This document shows, piece by piece, positions 16,215 through 23,065 of a stretch of DNA of 37,094 bases; position 1 is the stretch's first letter; each line of letters starts with the position of its first letter. Position numbers and translations under genes: made by a program. This stretch comes from a virus. The stretch is taken from IMG/VR virus record IMGVR_UViG_3300044641_002715, positions 1 through 37,094 of that record. One strand, 5' to 3'. The notes beneath the pieces are model-generated. The model made no database searches and was not told the origin of the DNA. It saw only the letters and a program-made list of their open reading frames with translations.

Positions 16215-16891
16215 TTAATGGCTGATTTAATTTTATGCAATTTTTCCTGATATTCACTACTTTCTAAGTCATACAGCAACTTAGTATAAACTATTTCAGC
16301 AGGCATTGCTAAGACTTCATCGTGTGTCTTTCCATAAGCTATTGCCAAACGGTCAATAGTAGGAAAGCTACCAAACTTACTTAACACTTCCACCCCTGCC
16401 ATCTGTTCTTCTGCTTCAACCTCGCCTTCAAACAACTTTCTGTACTTTTCTAAAAACTCATTTATCTTATCGAATACAGGTCTAATCTTAGCTATTGCTA
16501 AAGGCAAATGTAATTCACTAATATCCTCTTTTAAGTAAATTAGCCCAACTTTATTTGCTGCTTTAATCCATGAACCACTTTGATTTATTTCTTGGCGTGC
16601 TTTCTCTAAATCTCCATAACTTTCTTTTCCTATGTTTAAATCTATTTCTAAGCCACCGTAATACTGTACTATATCTAATACATCGGTAAACCCTATTATG
16701 TCGCATAGTTTGCCAAAGTCCTCTAAACTAAATTCTAATAAGTCATCAATCGGAATGTTACTAATAATGTGTATTCGCTCTAATATCGGTCTACCTTGAG
16801 CTGAATGTATCTTAACAAAGTGTTGCCATGTCAATTCATCAAAGTTCGTAGGCACATTGTAAATCGTTTCTTTAACTTTAAGTTTAATCAT
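16211..16891 (-). CDS. Tail assembly chaperone-like or unknown virion protein
   Basis: A 226-residue acidic, mostly helical protein (MIKLKVKETIYNVPTNFDEL). The C-terminal segment IDRLAIAYGKTHDEVLAMPA resembles tail assembly chaperones that bind the tape measure. It starts with ATGA overlap on the terL stop and ends with ATGA overlap on the next gene. No slippery site or second overlapping chaperone frame was found, so I mark it as tentative. Confidence 0.45.
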   Translation of the reverse strand: MIKLKVKETIYNVPTNFDELTWQHFVKIHSAQGRPILERIHIISNIPIDDLLEFSLEDFGKLCDIIGFTDVLDIVQYYGGLEIDLNIGKESYGDLEKARQEINQSGSWIKAANKVGLIYLKEDISELHLPLAIAKIRPVFDKINEFLEKYRKLFEGEVEAEEQMAGVEVLSKFGSFPTIDRLAIAYGKTHDEVLAMPAEIVYTKLLYDLESSEYQEKLHKIKSAIK

Positions 16892-18849
16892 ACATCAAAA
16901 GTCTTTTTAAAGTTTCGTGCAGGTGCTTGTACTGTTCGTGTCATCGACTGTAAGCTATATCTAATAGGGTCAATGCAATTGTGAACTAATATGCCATTAG
17001 CAAAGTATTCGTGGCAATCTTCAACCATTAAATCATAAACGTATTCATATTTGCTTTCGCCTTGCTCGAAGTGCTTTAGCTTTGCAGTTTTGATGGCAGT
17101 ATTTTGAAACACCCCCATGTCTTGTAATGTATTCTTTTCCGCAAACTTCACAAATTTTTTCTTTATAAGGTCTATTAATCCAACCTTCTTTTGATTGTTG
17201 TATGTGCCAGTTTCTTCCCTCTTCAGATTTATGCCATTCTTTTGCTGCTTCAATTCCTTTTGCATGAAATTGCTTTGCAAATTCGGGATTGTTTTTAAAT
17301 CTTTTTTTTGCTTCAAATCTAAGATGTAATTTACCATGAACCATAGATAAATTGGTAATATCGTTATTATGCGGATTGCCGTCAATATGATGAACATGGT
17401 AGCCTTTTGGAACATTACCTTTATAATGTTTCCAAACTTCAACATGAAGCCTTTTACAGCCCCTGCTAAAGTATCTTTCGTTTGGGTATAATCTATATTC
17501 TTTTCCGTTAAAGACTTGTAATGGTACAATAAGTCGTTGCTCTGTAACTGTGATATTTGTTTCCATTCTTTTTCAGTTTTTATTTTATGTTCTTTTGTTG
17601 CACATAAAGATAATGAAAATGTATCGAATTGCATCGTGTATTTATTTACTTGTTTCAATCCGTTATTAAATTTAATTAGCACCTTCCTATAACCTTTACT
17701 TGTTAAAACTAAATCACCTTCTTTTATATCTTTTATTGGTATTTCCCCGCTAATAGTTGTAATTAACGTTTCACCTATAAAGCAATGGTTGTAGTCATCT
17801 ATCGGTATTCCTGCTTTCTTATCGTTCCAGCAATAGTTACTAAGTTCTTTCTTTAGGTTTGTTGACTGTGGCGTGATTACTATTCTATAATCTTGCATTT
17901 GGGTTATGCCGGCTGTTACGCTGCCTTGACCTTTAACCGCTCCTCGAATGTTTAAGCCCTTTCGGCTTAGTTCATCTATCAATCTCGGTTCAGCACTATC
18001 AGCAATAATTAAATCGTTTGGCTTATGTATCAATCGTTTGTTAGCTTCAAAGATTGCATCTGTACCCATGCCCGCTTGGCTGTAAAGTAGTTCTTCAGCA
18101 TAGATTATCTTTAACTTGTTATCTACTGCTACCTTAACCAACGTTGTAGGGTCTACGCTAAAACCGTAATCTTGACCGTAACAGTAAGGTAATGAATTGT
18201 CAAAGTCGCCTGTTATCCAATTAGTAAATATTGCACCCTCACGATTAGCACGTTGACCGCTTCCGTAAACCTGCCACCAATATTGATTATTCTTTCTGCT
18301 TTCAATGTCTTGTATTTGTGCTTCGGTTAAGTGTGGGTTGTCTTTATAGGTAGTTATGCAGGGTGGGTATTGGTCTATGTAAGTATCTAACCAATGTTCT
18401 AAACCTAATGCAGGGTTGTAGTCGGCTATTATCTTATGCCTTGTTCTTGGAAAAAGTTGGTCTATTGTTTCGGCAGGGAACTGATGTGCTTCATTTACCC
18501 AAAGTATATCGCGCGCGCGTCCATGTATCTTCGCGGGGGTGTCCGCGCCATAGTAACTAATAACATTGCCATTTAACTCATATTCGTGGTCGGTCTTATT
18601 ATGGTTGCTTTCTTTATAAAGGTTGCAATTAATTAAAACATCGCGAAAGTCTTTCCATGCCGTTGACTTTAGCGCGGTGAATGTATCGCGCACTATGTCA
18701 ATTTCCATACCGCGATATTGCAAACAGTAGTCAATTAAGAAAAGTATTGTTGAATAAGTCTTTCCAGAGCGAGTGCCGCCTTGAAGCAATATAACGCGGT
18801 CTTGTTCAATCTTATCGTATAGATGGGTAAAGTTAGGGTTTACTTTCAT
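16888..18849 (-). CDS. terL: Terminase large subunit containing an intein
   Basis: The 653-residue reading frame is a Terminase_3-type packaging ATPase/nuclease interrupted by an intein. Walker A is GGTRSGKT (24-31) and Walker B is DILWVNEAH (114-122). Nuclease acidic motifs are GQDYGFSVDP (about 225-234), IADSAEP (282-288) and the final DDYNH/CIDPIRY, split by the intein at Cys356-Asn624. After splicing the protein would be 384 residues, slightly short for the family. It would cut and pump phage DNA into the prohead. The first 113 codons carry many CGCG-rich codons (see the 18510-19214 island). The start overlaps terS by 17 nt. Confidence 0.9.
   Translation of the reverse strand: MKVNPNFTHLYDKIEQDRVILLQGGTRSGKTYSTILFLIDYCLQYRGMEIDIVRDTFTALKSTAWKDFRDVLINCNLYKESNHNKTDHEYELNGNVISYYGADTPAKIHGRARDILWVNEAHQFPAETIDQLFPRTRHKIIADYNPALGLEHWLDTYIDQYPPCITTYKDNPHLTEAQIQDIESRKNNQYWWQVYGSGQRANREGAIFTNWITGDFDNSLPYCYGQDYGFSVDPTTLVKVAVDNKLKIIYAEELLYSQAGMGTDAIFEANKRLIHKPNDLIIADSAEPRLIDELSRKGLNIRGAVKGQGSVTAGITQMQDYRIVITPQSTNLKKELSNYCWNDKKAGIPIDDYNHCFIGETLITTISGEIPIKDIKEGDLVLTSKGYRKVLIKFNNGLKQVNKYTMQFDTFSLSLCATKEHKIKTEKEWKQISQLQSNDLLYHYKSLTEKNIDYTQTKDTLAGAVKGFMLKFGNIIKVMFQKATMFIILTAIRIITILPIYLWFMVNYILDLKQKKDLKTIPNLQSNFMQKELKQQKNGINLKREETGTYNNQKKVGLIDLIKKKFVKFAEKNTLQDMGVFQNTAIKTAKLKHFEQGESKYEYVYDLMVEDCHEYFANGILVHNCIDPIRYSLQSMTRTVQAPARNFKKTFDV
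16978..17784 (-). mobile_element. Intein in TerL, with an out-of-frame HNH gene inside
   Basis: The insert is 269 codons, from Cys356 to Asn624 of TerL, with Cys625 as the +1 residue. Block A is CFIGETLITTISGEIPIKDI, block B is LCATKEHKIKT, and blocks F/G are YDLMVEDCHEYFANGILVHN followed by Cys. Between B and F the TerL frame is a long hydrophobic/basic filler with no endonuclease motif. An HNH endonuclease is encoded there in a different frame (17045-17566). The insertion splits the last nuclease motif, YNH^CIDPIRY, a highly conserved site typical for inteins. Unspliced TerL should lack nuclease activity. Confidence 0.9.
17045..17566 (-). CDS. HNH homing endonuclease, nested out of frame in the intein
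   Basis: A 173-residue HNH_3-type endonuclease. The core is GYHVHHIDGNPHNNDITNL followed by MVHGKLHLRFEAKKR, holding the His/Asn/His residues, preceded by a DNA-contact module (EYRLYPNERYFSRGCKRLHV). The C-terminus has a possible zinc-binding pair (ICEVCGKEY, KYCHQNC). It has its own ATG in an A-rich context and its own stop. The frame differs from TerL by one base throughout, so it overlaps intein codons 429-602. It would cut intein-free terL alleles and spread the insertion. Confidence 0.85.
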   Translation of the reverse strand: METNITVTEQRLIVPLQVFNGKEYRLYPNERYFSRGCKRLHVEVWKHYKGNVPKGYHVHHIDGNPHNNDITNLSMVHGKLHLRFEAKKRFKNNPEFAKQFHAKGIEAAKEWHKSEEGRNWHIQQSKEGWINRPYKEKICEVCGKEYITRHGGVSKYCHQNCKAKALRARRKQI

Positions 18850-19214
18850 TGGCGCGCATGAATGGTGGTAAATTTAGACTTTCACCTTTAGTTGTAAAAT
18901 CACTATCTATTCTATCCGCGTATTTTTTAGGGTATAATTTAGATGCTTTCCACTTTCGCGCGTCAACTCTTAACCTACTGCGGGCAATAACTTCATGGTT
19001 AGTTACTTCATAACCTTGTTCATTTACGCTAGTATCTGAATGTGTTTCGTCTGCAATCTCAATTATTTGGTCGGCTAAATAATCAGCTTGAATTTCTCTC
19101 GCGCGCGCGTATTTGTTGGCAAATTCTAAATTATTATTAATCCAATCATAAACAGTTGAAGCATTTAAGCCTAATTCTTTGCATATAGAAACTAATCCTT
19201 TATCTGAATGCGCG
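18510..19214. other. CGCG-rich island over terS and the 5' end of terL
   Basis: All 20 (overlapping) CGCG tetranucleotides that I found by eye are here: first at 18510, last at 19211, including two runs of CGCGCGCGCG (18510-18519 and 19100-19109). The other 36.4 kb appear to have none. Inside the island Arg and Ala use CGC and GCG codons, unlike the rest of terL. This may be a packaging recognition region or a recently recombined segment from a phage under different restriction pressure. Confidence 0.8.
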
Positions 19215-19270
19215 ATGTTTTCGCATATCTGATTGGCTAGTTCTTCACTAAATTTTGATGGTCTACCCAT
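18833..19270 (-). CDS. terS: Terminase small subunit
   Basis: The 145-residue protein starts MGRPSKFSEELANQICENIA and has a helix-turn-helix near residues 25-45 (ICKELGLNASTVYDWINNN), then a helical body (YLADQIIEIADETHSD) and a basic segment (RVDARKWKASKLYPKKYADR). This is the arrangement of DNA-binding small terminases that recognise the packaging site and recruit TerL. The gene overlaps terL by 17 nt. A TAACTTTG element (19275-19282, minus strand) lies only 4 nt before the ATG. Confidence 0.85.
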   Translation of the reverse strand: MGRPSKFSEELANQICENIAHSDKGLVSICKELGLNASTVYDWINNNLEFANKYARAREIQADYLADQIIEIADETHSDTSVNEQGYEVTNHEVIARSRLRVDARKWKASKLYPKKYADRIDSDFTTKGESLNLPPFMRANESKP

Positions 19271-19274
19271 ACTT

Positions 19275-19282
19275 CAAAGTTA
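19275..19282 (-). promoter_or_regulatory. Possible -7 element immediately before terS
   Basis: Minus-strand TAACTTTG fits the Bacteroidota -7 consensus TAnnTTTG, but the spacing to the ATG at 19270 would give a leaderless transcript, and no clear -33 TTG is present. A second TAACTTTG at 19686-19693 lies at the far end of the leader. I give it low weight. Confidence 0.3.
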
Positions 19283-19570
19283 ATACTTTTTTCTTTTATT
19301 ATTTCCGAGAAAAGATTTTGAGTGAGGTAGGTGAGTAAAAGTGTTTATTACCTCCCCTCCCCAAAGAGATAACAAACAAATTCACTACCAATTATTTCCT
19401 CGAATGAGTTTCTCGCTCGGCTTTGGCTGTTGTAGGAAAGTGTTACGTCCATACACAACATTTAAGAGTGATTAATCAAATACTGTTGATTACAGATGCT
19501 TTTGGCTCGGCACATACACATTACTGTTGCTATCCTTATGCTTGTTTCTAATGTAGGCTAAAAAGCAAAA

Positions 19571-19649
19571 AGCCCTAACAAGTTCTCGGGCTCGCTAAGG
19601 CTTTTGTGTGGCAAAGTCCTACCACTTTAAATCTTTATGCACCCGAGAA
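19571..19649 (-). ncRNA. Predicted pseudoknotted RNA with terminator-like tail
   Basis: In the minus-strand RNA, AGCCTTAGCGAG (19602-19591) pairs all 12 positions with CTTGTTAGGGCT (19582-19571), three as G-U. The 8-nt loop CCCGAGAA is the exact complement of TTCTCGGG 51 nt upstream (19649-19642), so a pseudoknot can form around a second hairpin GTGG-N10-CCAC (19625-19608). The complementary strand has three A-C mismatches in the main stem, so the RNA is most likely made from the minus strand. TTTTTGCTTTTT follows the stem. Confidence 0.55.
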
Positions 19650-19690
19650 AATGCGAATGCAAGATAGTAATTATTTTTTATTGTGCAAAG

Positions 19691-19852
19691 TTACTTCTTA
19701 AACTTAGCAACAATACTCCATACAGTTCCAGCGATAGTTATTACACCGCCAATGATTTCTGATGTCAAGCCTTCGCTTAATAAGCCTTGTGAAACTAATA
19801 TACCGCCTACGAATGTAAGTACGTGTCTGATTACTCCTAATGTCTTTTCCAT
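19691..19852 (-). CDS. Small holin-like membrane protein (Pam3-gp28-like)
   Basis: Fifty-three residues: MEKTLGVIRHVLTFVGGILV, then two hydrophobic segments (HVLTFVGGILVSQGLL and EIIGGVITIAGTVWSIVA) and a basic end AKFKK. This matches the size and the RHxLTxxGGxLVxxGxL / AGTVWSxxAK pattern of the Pam3-gp28 family of putative holins. It lies at the end of the early genes, before the terS leader, and far from the other holin (34646-35119). Function is inferred from resemblance only. Confidence 0.6.
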   Translation of the reverse strand: MEKTLGVIRHVLTFVGGILVSQGLLSEGLTSEIIGGVITIAGTVWSIVAKFKK

Positions 19853-19886
19853 TGTTTTTGTTTTTTGTAATTCAAATATAATTATT

Positions 19887-20003
19887 TTATCCTTGTCCTA
19901 CGCTTTTTTTAACTTGCTTATCCTTTGGGCTGTATCTCTTTTTAGCTTTACCGCCTTTGCGTTTGCCAAAGTTTACTTTATTGCTGTTAGTTTCTTTTCT
20001 CAT
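19887..20003 (-). CDS. Very small basic protein
   Basis: Thirty-eight residues, MRKETNSNKVNFGKRKGGKA and a Lys-rich end; no hydrophobic or catalytic motif. The frame ends in TAA at 19887, 34 bases before the holin-like gene. Small basic proteins of this kind are frequent in Bacteroidota phages and may bind nucleic acid. It lies directly after the preceding gene (3-nt gap), supporting that it is real. Confidence 0.5.
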   Translation of the reverse strand: MRKETNSNKVNFGKRKGGKAKKRYSPKDKQVKKSVGQG

Positions 20004-20006
20004 TGC

Positions 20007-20300
20007 TTATGCCCAATATGATGAACGGTCATCGCTATCTATGTGTCTATATTCTTTTTGTTTTGGCTCTTCTTTAGGCTCTTCTTTAGGCTTTTCTTCT
20101 GGCTTATACTCATCAATTGAAATGCTTACATCTTTTCCAAACTTATTAGGCTTATCAAAAATGTTAATATCTACCTTTACATAAGTTTTGCCGTTGTACT
20201 CAAAGGTATTTTCTTTTGGTATGTCTGTTAAGCATATTGAACTCTTAAGCCATTTGTCGCTTTTCTTAGTTCCGTTTCCTATTCTTATTTTTTCGCTCAT
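20007..20300 (-). CDS. Phage protein of unknown function with Pro/Lys/Glu tail
   Basis: Ninety-seven residues: MSEKIRIGNGTKKSDKWLKS, a small folded part with NTFEYNGKTYVKVDINIF, then a low-complexity linker of repeated KPKEEPKEEPK and a short acidic C-terminus ending SSYWA. I recall similar proteins in early regions of Bacteroidota phages but no function. It is 13 nt after the preceding gene on the minus strand. Confidence 0.55.
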   Translation of the reverse strand: MSEKIRIGNGTKKSDKWLKSSICLTDIPKENTFEYNGKTYVKVDINIFDKPNKFGKDVSISIDEYKPEEKPKEEPKEEPKQKEYRHIDSDDRSSYWA

Positions 20301-20313
20301 GGTGTAAATTTAG

Positions 20314-20721
20314 TTATTTTATTGTTAGTTCTTCACCTGTTAAAGAAAAATAAAGGTTTTGAAGTTCGTGAACCGTATTGACATACTTTAAAATAGTCCA
20401 ACTATCCCAGTCATCAATAGCTGATGAGTGTCCTTGATAAAAACCATAAAAATTATCTTCATCTGAAATTATTCCATAAATAGTATGTTCTTCTTTTGTT
20501 TGTTTTTTTAAAAGGTAACAAACAGTTTCAATTTCATTTACTTTAAATCCCATCCTAAACAACCATTCTTCTGTTAATGCTATTGGCTTAAACCACTTTG
20601 GGAAATCATTGCACGTTTTTATGTGTTCTGCTGTTACCGTTACTACTACCCATTTATTAGGATTTCCATTCGTATATTTTGATTTAACTTTATTGCCTAT
20701 CCTTAATTGATTTGCTTTCAT
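20314..20721 (-). CDS. Phage protein of unknown function
   Basis: A 135-residue protein (MKANQLRIGNKVKSKYTNGN) with a basic beta-rich start, a TEEWLFRMGFKVNE helix and a C-terminal VHELQNLYFSLTGEELTI that recurs in hypothetical proteins from many Bacteroidota phages and prophages. No enzymatic residues are recognisable. It lies three bases before the 69-residue gene's stop and is likely part of the same transcript as the primase. Confidence 0.6.
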   Translation of the reverse strand: MKANQLRIGNKVKSKYTNGNPNKWVVVTVTAEHIKTCNDFPKWFKPIALTEEWLFRMGFKVNEIETVCYLLKKQTKEEHTIYGIISDEDNFYGFYQGHSSAIDDWDSWTILKYVNTVHELQNLYFSLTGEELTIK

Positions 20722-20724
20722 AAT

Positions 20725-20934
20725 CTATTTTTTAGGTTTTTGTTTCTTTCTTCTTTCCCTTCTCTTTTCTTGACCGCTAGGGTAGTGGTATTGAATAGTT
20801 GGAATTTCGGGTAATGGCTTGATTTTATAGCTTAGTTCTTCTTCAATAATTTCTTGAATGGTTTTCTTTTTAATTGCTTCTTTAGCAACTTCATTCATTA
20901 GTTCTTTAGTATATGCTTCTGCGTTTGTCATCAT
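20725..20934 (-). CDS. Small basic protein of unknown function
   Basis: Sixty-nine residues starting MMTNAEAYTKELMNEVAKEA, an amphipathic helix, and ending in a very basic tail (GQEKRRERRKKQKPKK). This suggests nucleic-acid or membrane contact, but no family was recognised. Two ATG codons follow each other at the start, so the exact initiation is ambiguous by one codon. Confidence 0.5.
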   Translation of the reverse strand: MMTNAEAYTKELMNEVAKEAIKKKTIQEIIEEELSYKIKPLPEIPTIQYHYPSGQEKRRERRKKQKPKK

Positions 20935-20992
20935 CTATAATTTAAAACGTTAAAATTATTATCTACTTCTATTTCTGATTGTAATATTATTT

Positions 20993-21238
20993 TCATAGTT
21001 TTTCGATTTCGGTTTTTATTTCAATTAATTCTTTAATATAATATTCAACATTATAGGCTTCGTTTTCATCTATATGTTTTAGCAAGTCTATGCTGTTTTG
21101 AATATCAATTAAAGCGTTTCTCTTGGCAGTTTCATTGCTTAGTATTTTATCTACATCATATCCATTACCAACCCACACGTACATGTCAAAATAATACTTA
21201 TCTACTAACTCCTTTGCTTTTTGTTTTGGTGTTTCCAT
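20993..21238 (-). CDS. Small helical protein of unknown function
   Basis: Eighty-one residues (METPKQKAKELVDKYYFDMY), predicted almost entirely helical, with an acidic/basic C-terminus (YIKELIEIKTEIEKL). Similar PKxKAKELVDKY proteins occur in the replication regions of Bacteroidota phages. The gene lies 48 bases downstream of the primase-helicase gene. Function unknown. Confidence 0.55.
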   Translation of the reverse strand: METPKQKAKELVDKYYFDMYVWVGNGYDVDKILSNETAKRNALIDIQNSIDLLKHIDENEAYNVEYYIKELIEIKTEIEKL

Positions 21239-21286
21239 ATTTATTTGTTTTTGGTTTTAAAAATCTGTAAAATCTTTTTCTCTGCC

Positions 21287-23065
21287 TTAGAAATAATTGA
21301 ATGGCTCATCTTCAAAGTCTTTTTCACTTCCCTTGCTTTCTATTCTTTTGTTAATATATTCAGCAGGGTAACTATTTGGTATTGATATAGTTTGTGTTAC
21401 ATCTCTATTGTTCAATTCATGGTAACGGCATGTTTCAGTATCGTAAATAAAATCTACACAACCTTTCCTACCATAAATACCTTCAAATTTTACTTTCTGA
21501 ATGAATACTTTAGTACAGTCATCTTCACGATAAACCACTATTCCAACATCTGTTTTGTTGAAAAAATAACTACTTCCGTTTATCGAATAGAGTGTAGGTA
21601 CTTCAAAACTTCCGTTGCTTTGCTTTGGCATTTTAACTGGGTGTGCTACTAAAAATATTGCTATCTCTAAATTGTTTTTAGCAAAATGCAACTTACTAAA
21701 TGACTTTTTTACGTGCAAGGTTTCGTTGTCAAATTCTTCATCTAAGCTACCCCAATTATCTATTATCAATGCCTTTACCCCATATCTTGAAACTAATTCT
21801 TTTGTCTTAATCAAAACAAAGTCTAAGTTATTTTCTTCAACTTGTGGCGTAATAAAATATAATTTGTCTTTTAGCCATTCAGTTACAACCGTTACCGTTT
21901 GTTCCGGCATTCTGTTTTCACCAAAAAAATGTTGGTTTGCGATAATTCGGGCAATCCTTTGTAACTGCATTACTGTTGGGTGTTCGGGTGAATAAACAGC
22001 AAACTTCCAATTATCTAACAACCTAACCATTAATTGGTCTAACCAACTTGATTTACCATGTGATGGTATTCCTGTTACTGTAATCAAACATGGCGTGTAC
22101 CATTTGACAAATTCGTTTAATTCTTGGTATTGTTTAATTTTTATGGCTTCCGCAAATCCGTTGTGATAAAGGTCTTTTAGTTGCTCTAAGTAATCTCCTG
22201 CTGAATGAACTCCATCTATCGGGTATTCTTTAGCCGTTTCTTTTAACGCTAATAAACTTTCTTTACCATGCTTAACCAAATACTCGTTTGCATCTTTGCA
22301 GTCGTTAAATTCAATTATAAAGCATTTTTCCTTTCCTAACCTTCGAGCAAGTTCACGCCTTAGGCATAATCCCGCTTCATCGGTATCGGTGGCTAAATAA
22401 ATTCTTTTAATATTTTGGAAATAGTCAATGCAATTATCTATGTATTGAAGTTTTTTATCACTGTATTCGTTTTCCGTTTTTATCGCTCCATCTGGGACAC
22501 TAATCGCATTTAATATCCCTGCTTCCTCAAAACTTAAAGCATCTATTTCACCTTCCGTAATGATACACCAATCAAACCCTTTAATGTCATCTATTTTGTA
22601 AAATGTCTTTTTTGCGTTTTTTACTTGGGTAAACTTTTTATTACCTGTACGAAATTTAGTATTAACGTGTTCACCATTTTCAAAATAATTAAACCAAATG
22701 CAGTTCATTTCTTTACCTTCCTGTGGGATAAAGTGATTGCCTTCCGTTATTTGATTTCTAATCAAAGTATTGTTTGATATTTTGCGCTCATTAAAAAACC
22801 AATCGAATACCTTATCACTTAGCTTAGTTCGGTTTAGCTTTGGCAATTCTATTGGTTCGGCTTTCATAATTGGTTCAAATTTATTTATCGTTCCTTTCCA
22901 CCCACAATTGAAGCAATGGTAAAGACCTGTATCGTGGTTTACTGATAGGCAAGGGTCTTTCTTCTTTTTTCGTGTATGGCTACATTTAGGACAAAGTGTT
23001 TTTTCTTCACCTCTATTTCTTTTTGTTTCTATTCCTAATTCTTTAAATGTCATAATACAGTCCAT
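21287..23065 (-). CDS. TOPRIM primase-helicase
   Basis: A 592-residue T7 gp4-type fusion. Residues 25-54 carry a zinc ribbon (Cys25, Cys28, Cys51, Cys54). The TOPRIM core is ITEGEIDALSF (169-179) with ATDTDEAG (225-232). The C-terminal half is a DnaB-like helicase with Walker A TGIPSHGKSS (331-340) and Walker B ALIIDNW (432-438). It would lay primers and unwind DNA at the phage fork. The likely true start is the ATG at 23053 (MTFKELGIETKR), which overlaps the upstream stop as ATGA; the ATG at 23065 adds four residues. Confidence 0.9.
   Translation of the reverse strand: MDCIMTFKELGIETKRNRGEEKTLCPKCSHTRKKKKDPCLSVNHDTGLYHCFNCGWKGTINKFEPIMKAEPIELPKLNRTKLSDKVFDWFFNERKISNNTLIRNQITEGNHFIPQEGKEMNCIWFNYFENGEHVNTKFRTGNKKFTQVKNAKKTFYKIDDIKGFDWCIITEGEIDALSFEEAGILNAISVPDGAIKTENEYSDKKLQYIDNCIDYFQNIKRIYLATDTDEAGLCLRRELARRLGKEKCFIIEFNDCKDANEYLVKHGKESLLALKETAKEYPIDGVHSAGDYLEQLKDLYHNGFAEAIKIKQYQELNEFVKWYTPCLITVTGIPSHGKSSWLDQLMVRLLDNWKFAVYSPEHPTVMQLQRIARIIANQHFFGENRMPEQTVTVVTEWLKDKLYFITPQVEENNLDFVLIKTKELVSRYGVKALIIDNWGSLDEEFDNETLHVKKSFSKLHFAKNNLEIAIFLVAHPVKMPKQSNGSFEVPTLYSINGSSYFFNKTDVGIVVYREDDCTKVFIQKVKFEGIYGRKGCVDFIYDTETCRYHELNNRDVTQTISIPNSYPAEYINKRIESKGSEKDFEDEPFNYF

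Larger units (their letters stand above)
19271..19690 (-). other. 420-base non-coding leader upstream of terS
   Basis: No convincing protein gene lies here; the longest frame is 37 codons (19348-19461) and unsupported. The half next to the holin-like gene holds a predicted pseudoknot with a terminator-like tail (19571-19649). The half next to terS has a purine-rich stretch (minus strand, near 19346-19365) and direct near-repeats of GTGT. It could be a structured 5' leader, a small RNA or part of a packaging signal. Confidence 0.55.

Noticed and set aside
19348-19461. Minus-strand 37-codon frame in the terS leader
   Set aside because: No family or coupling, and the region is better explained as a structured non-coding leader.
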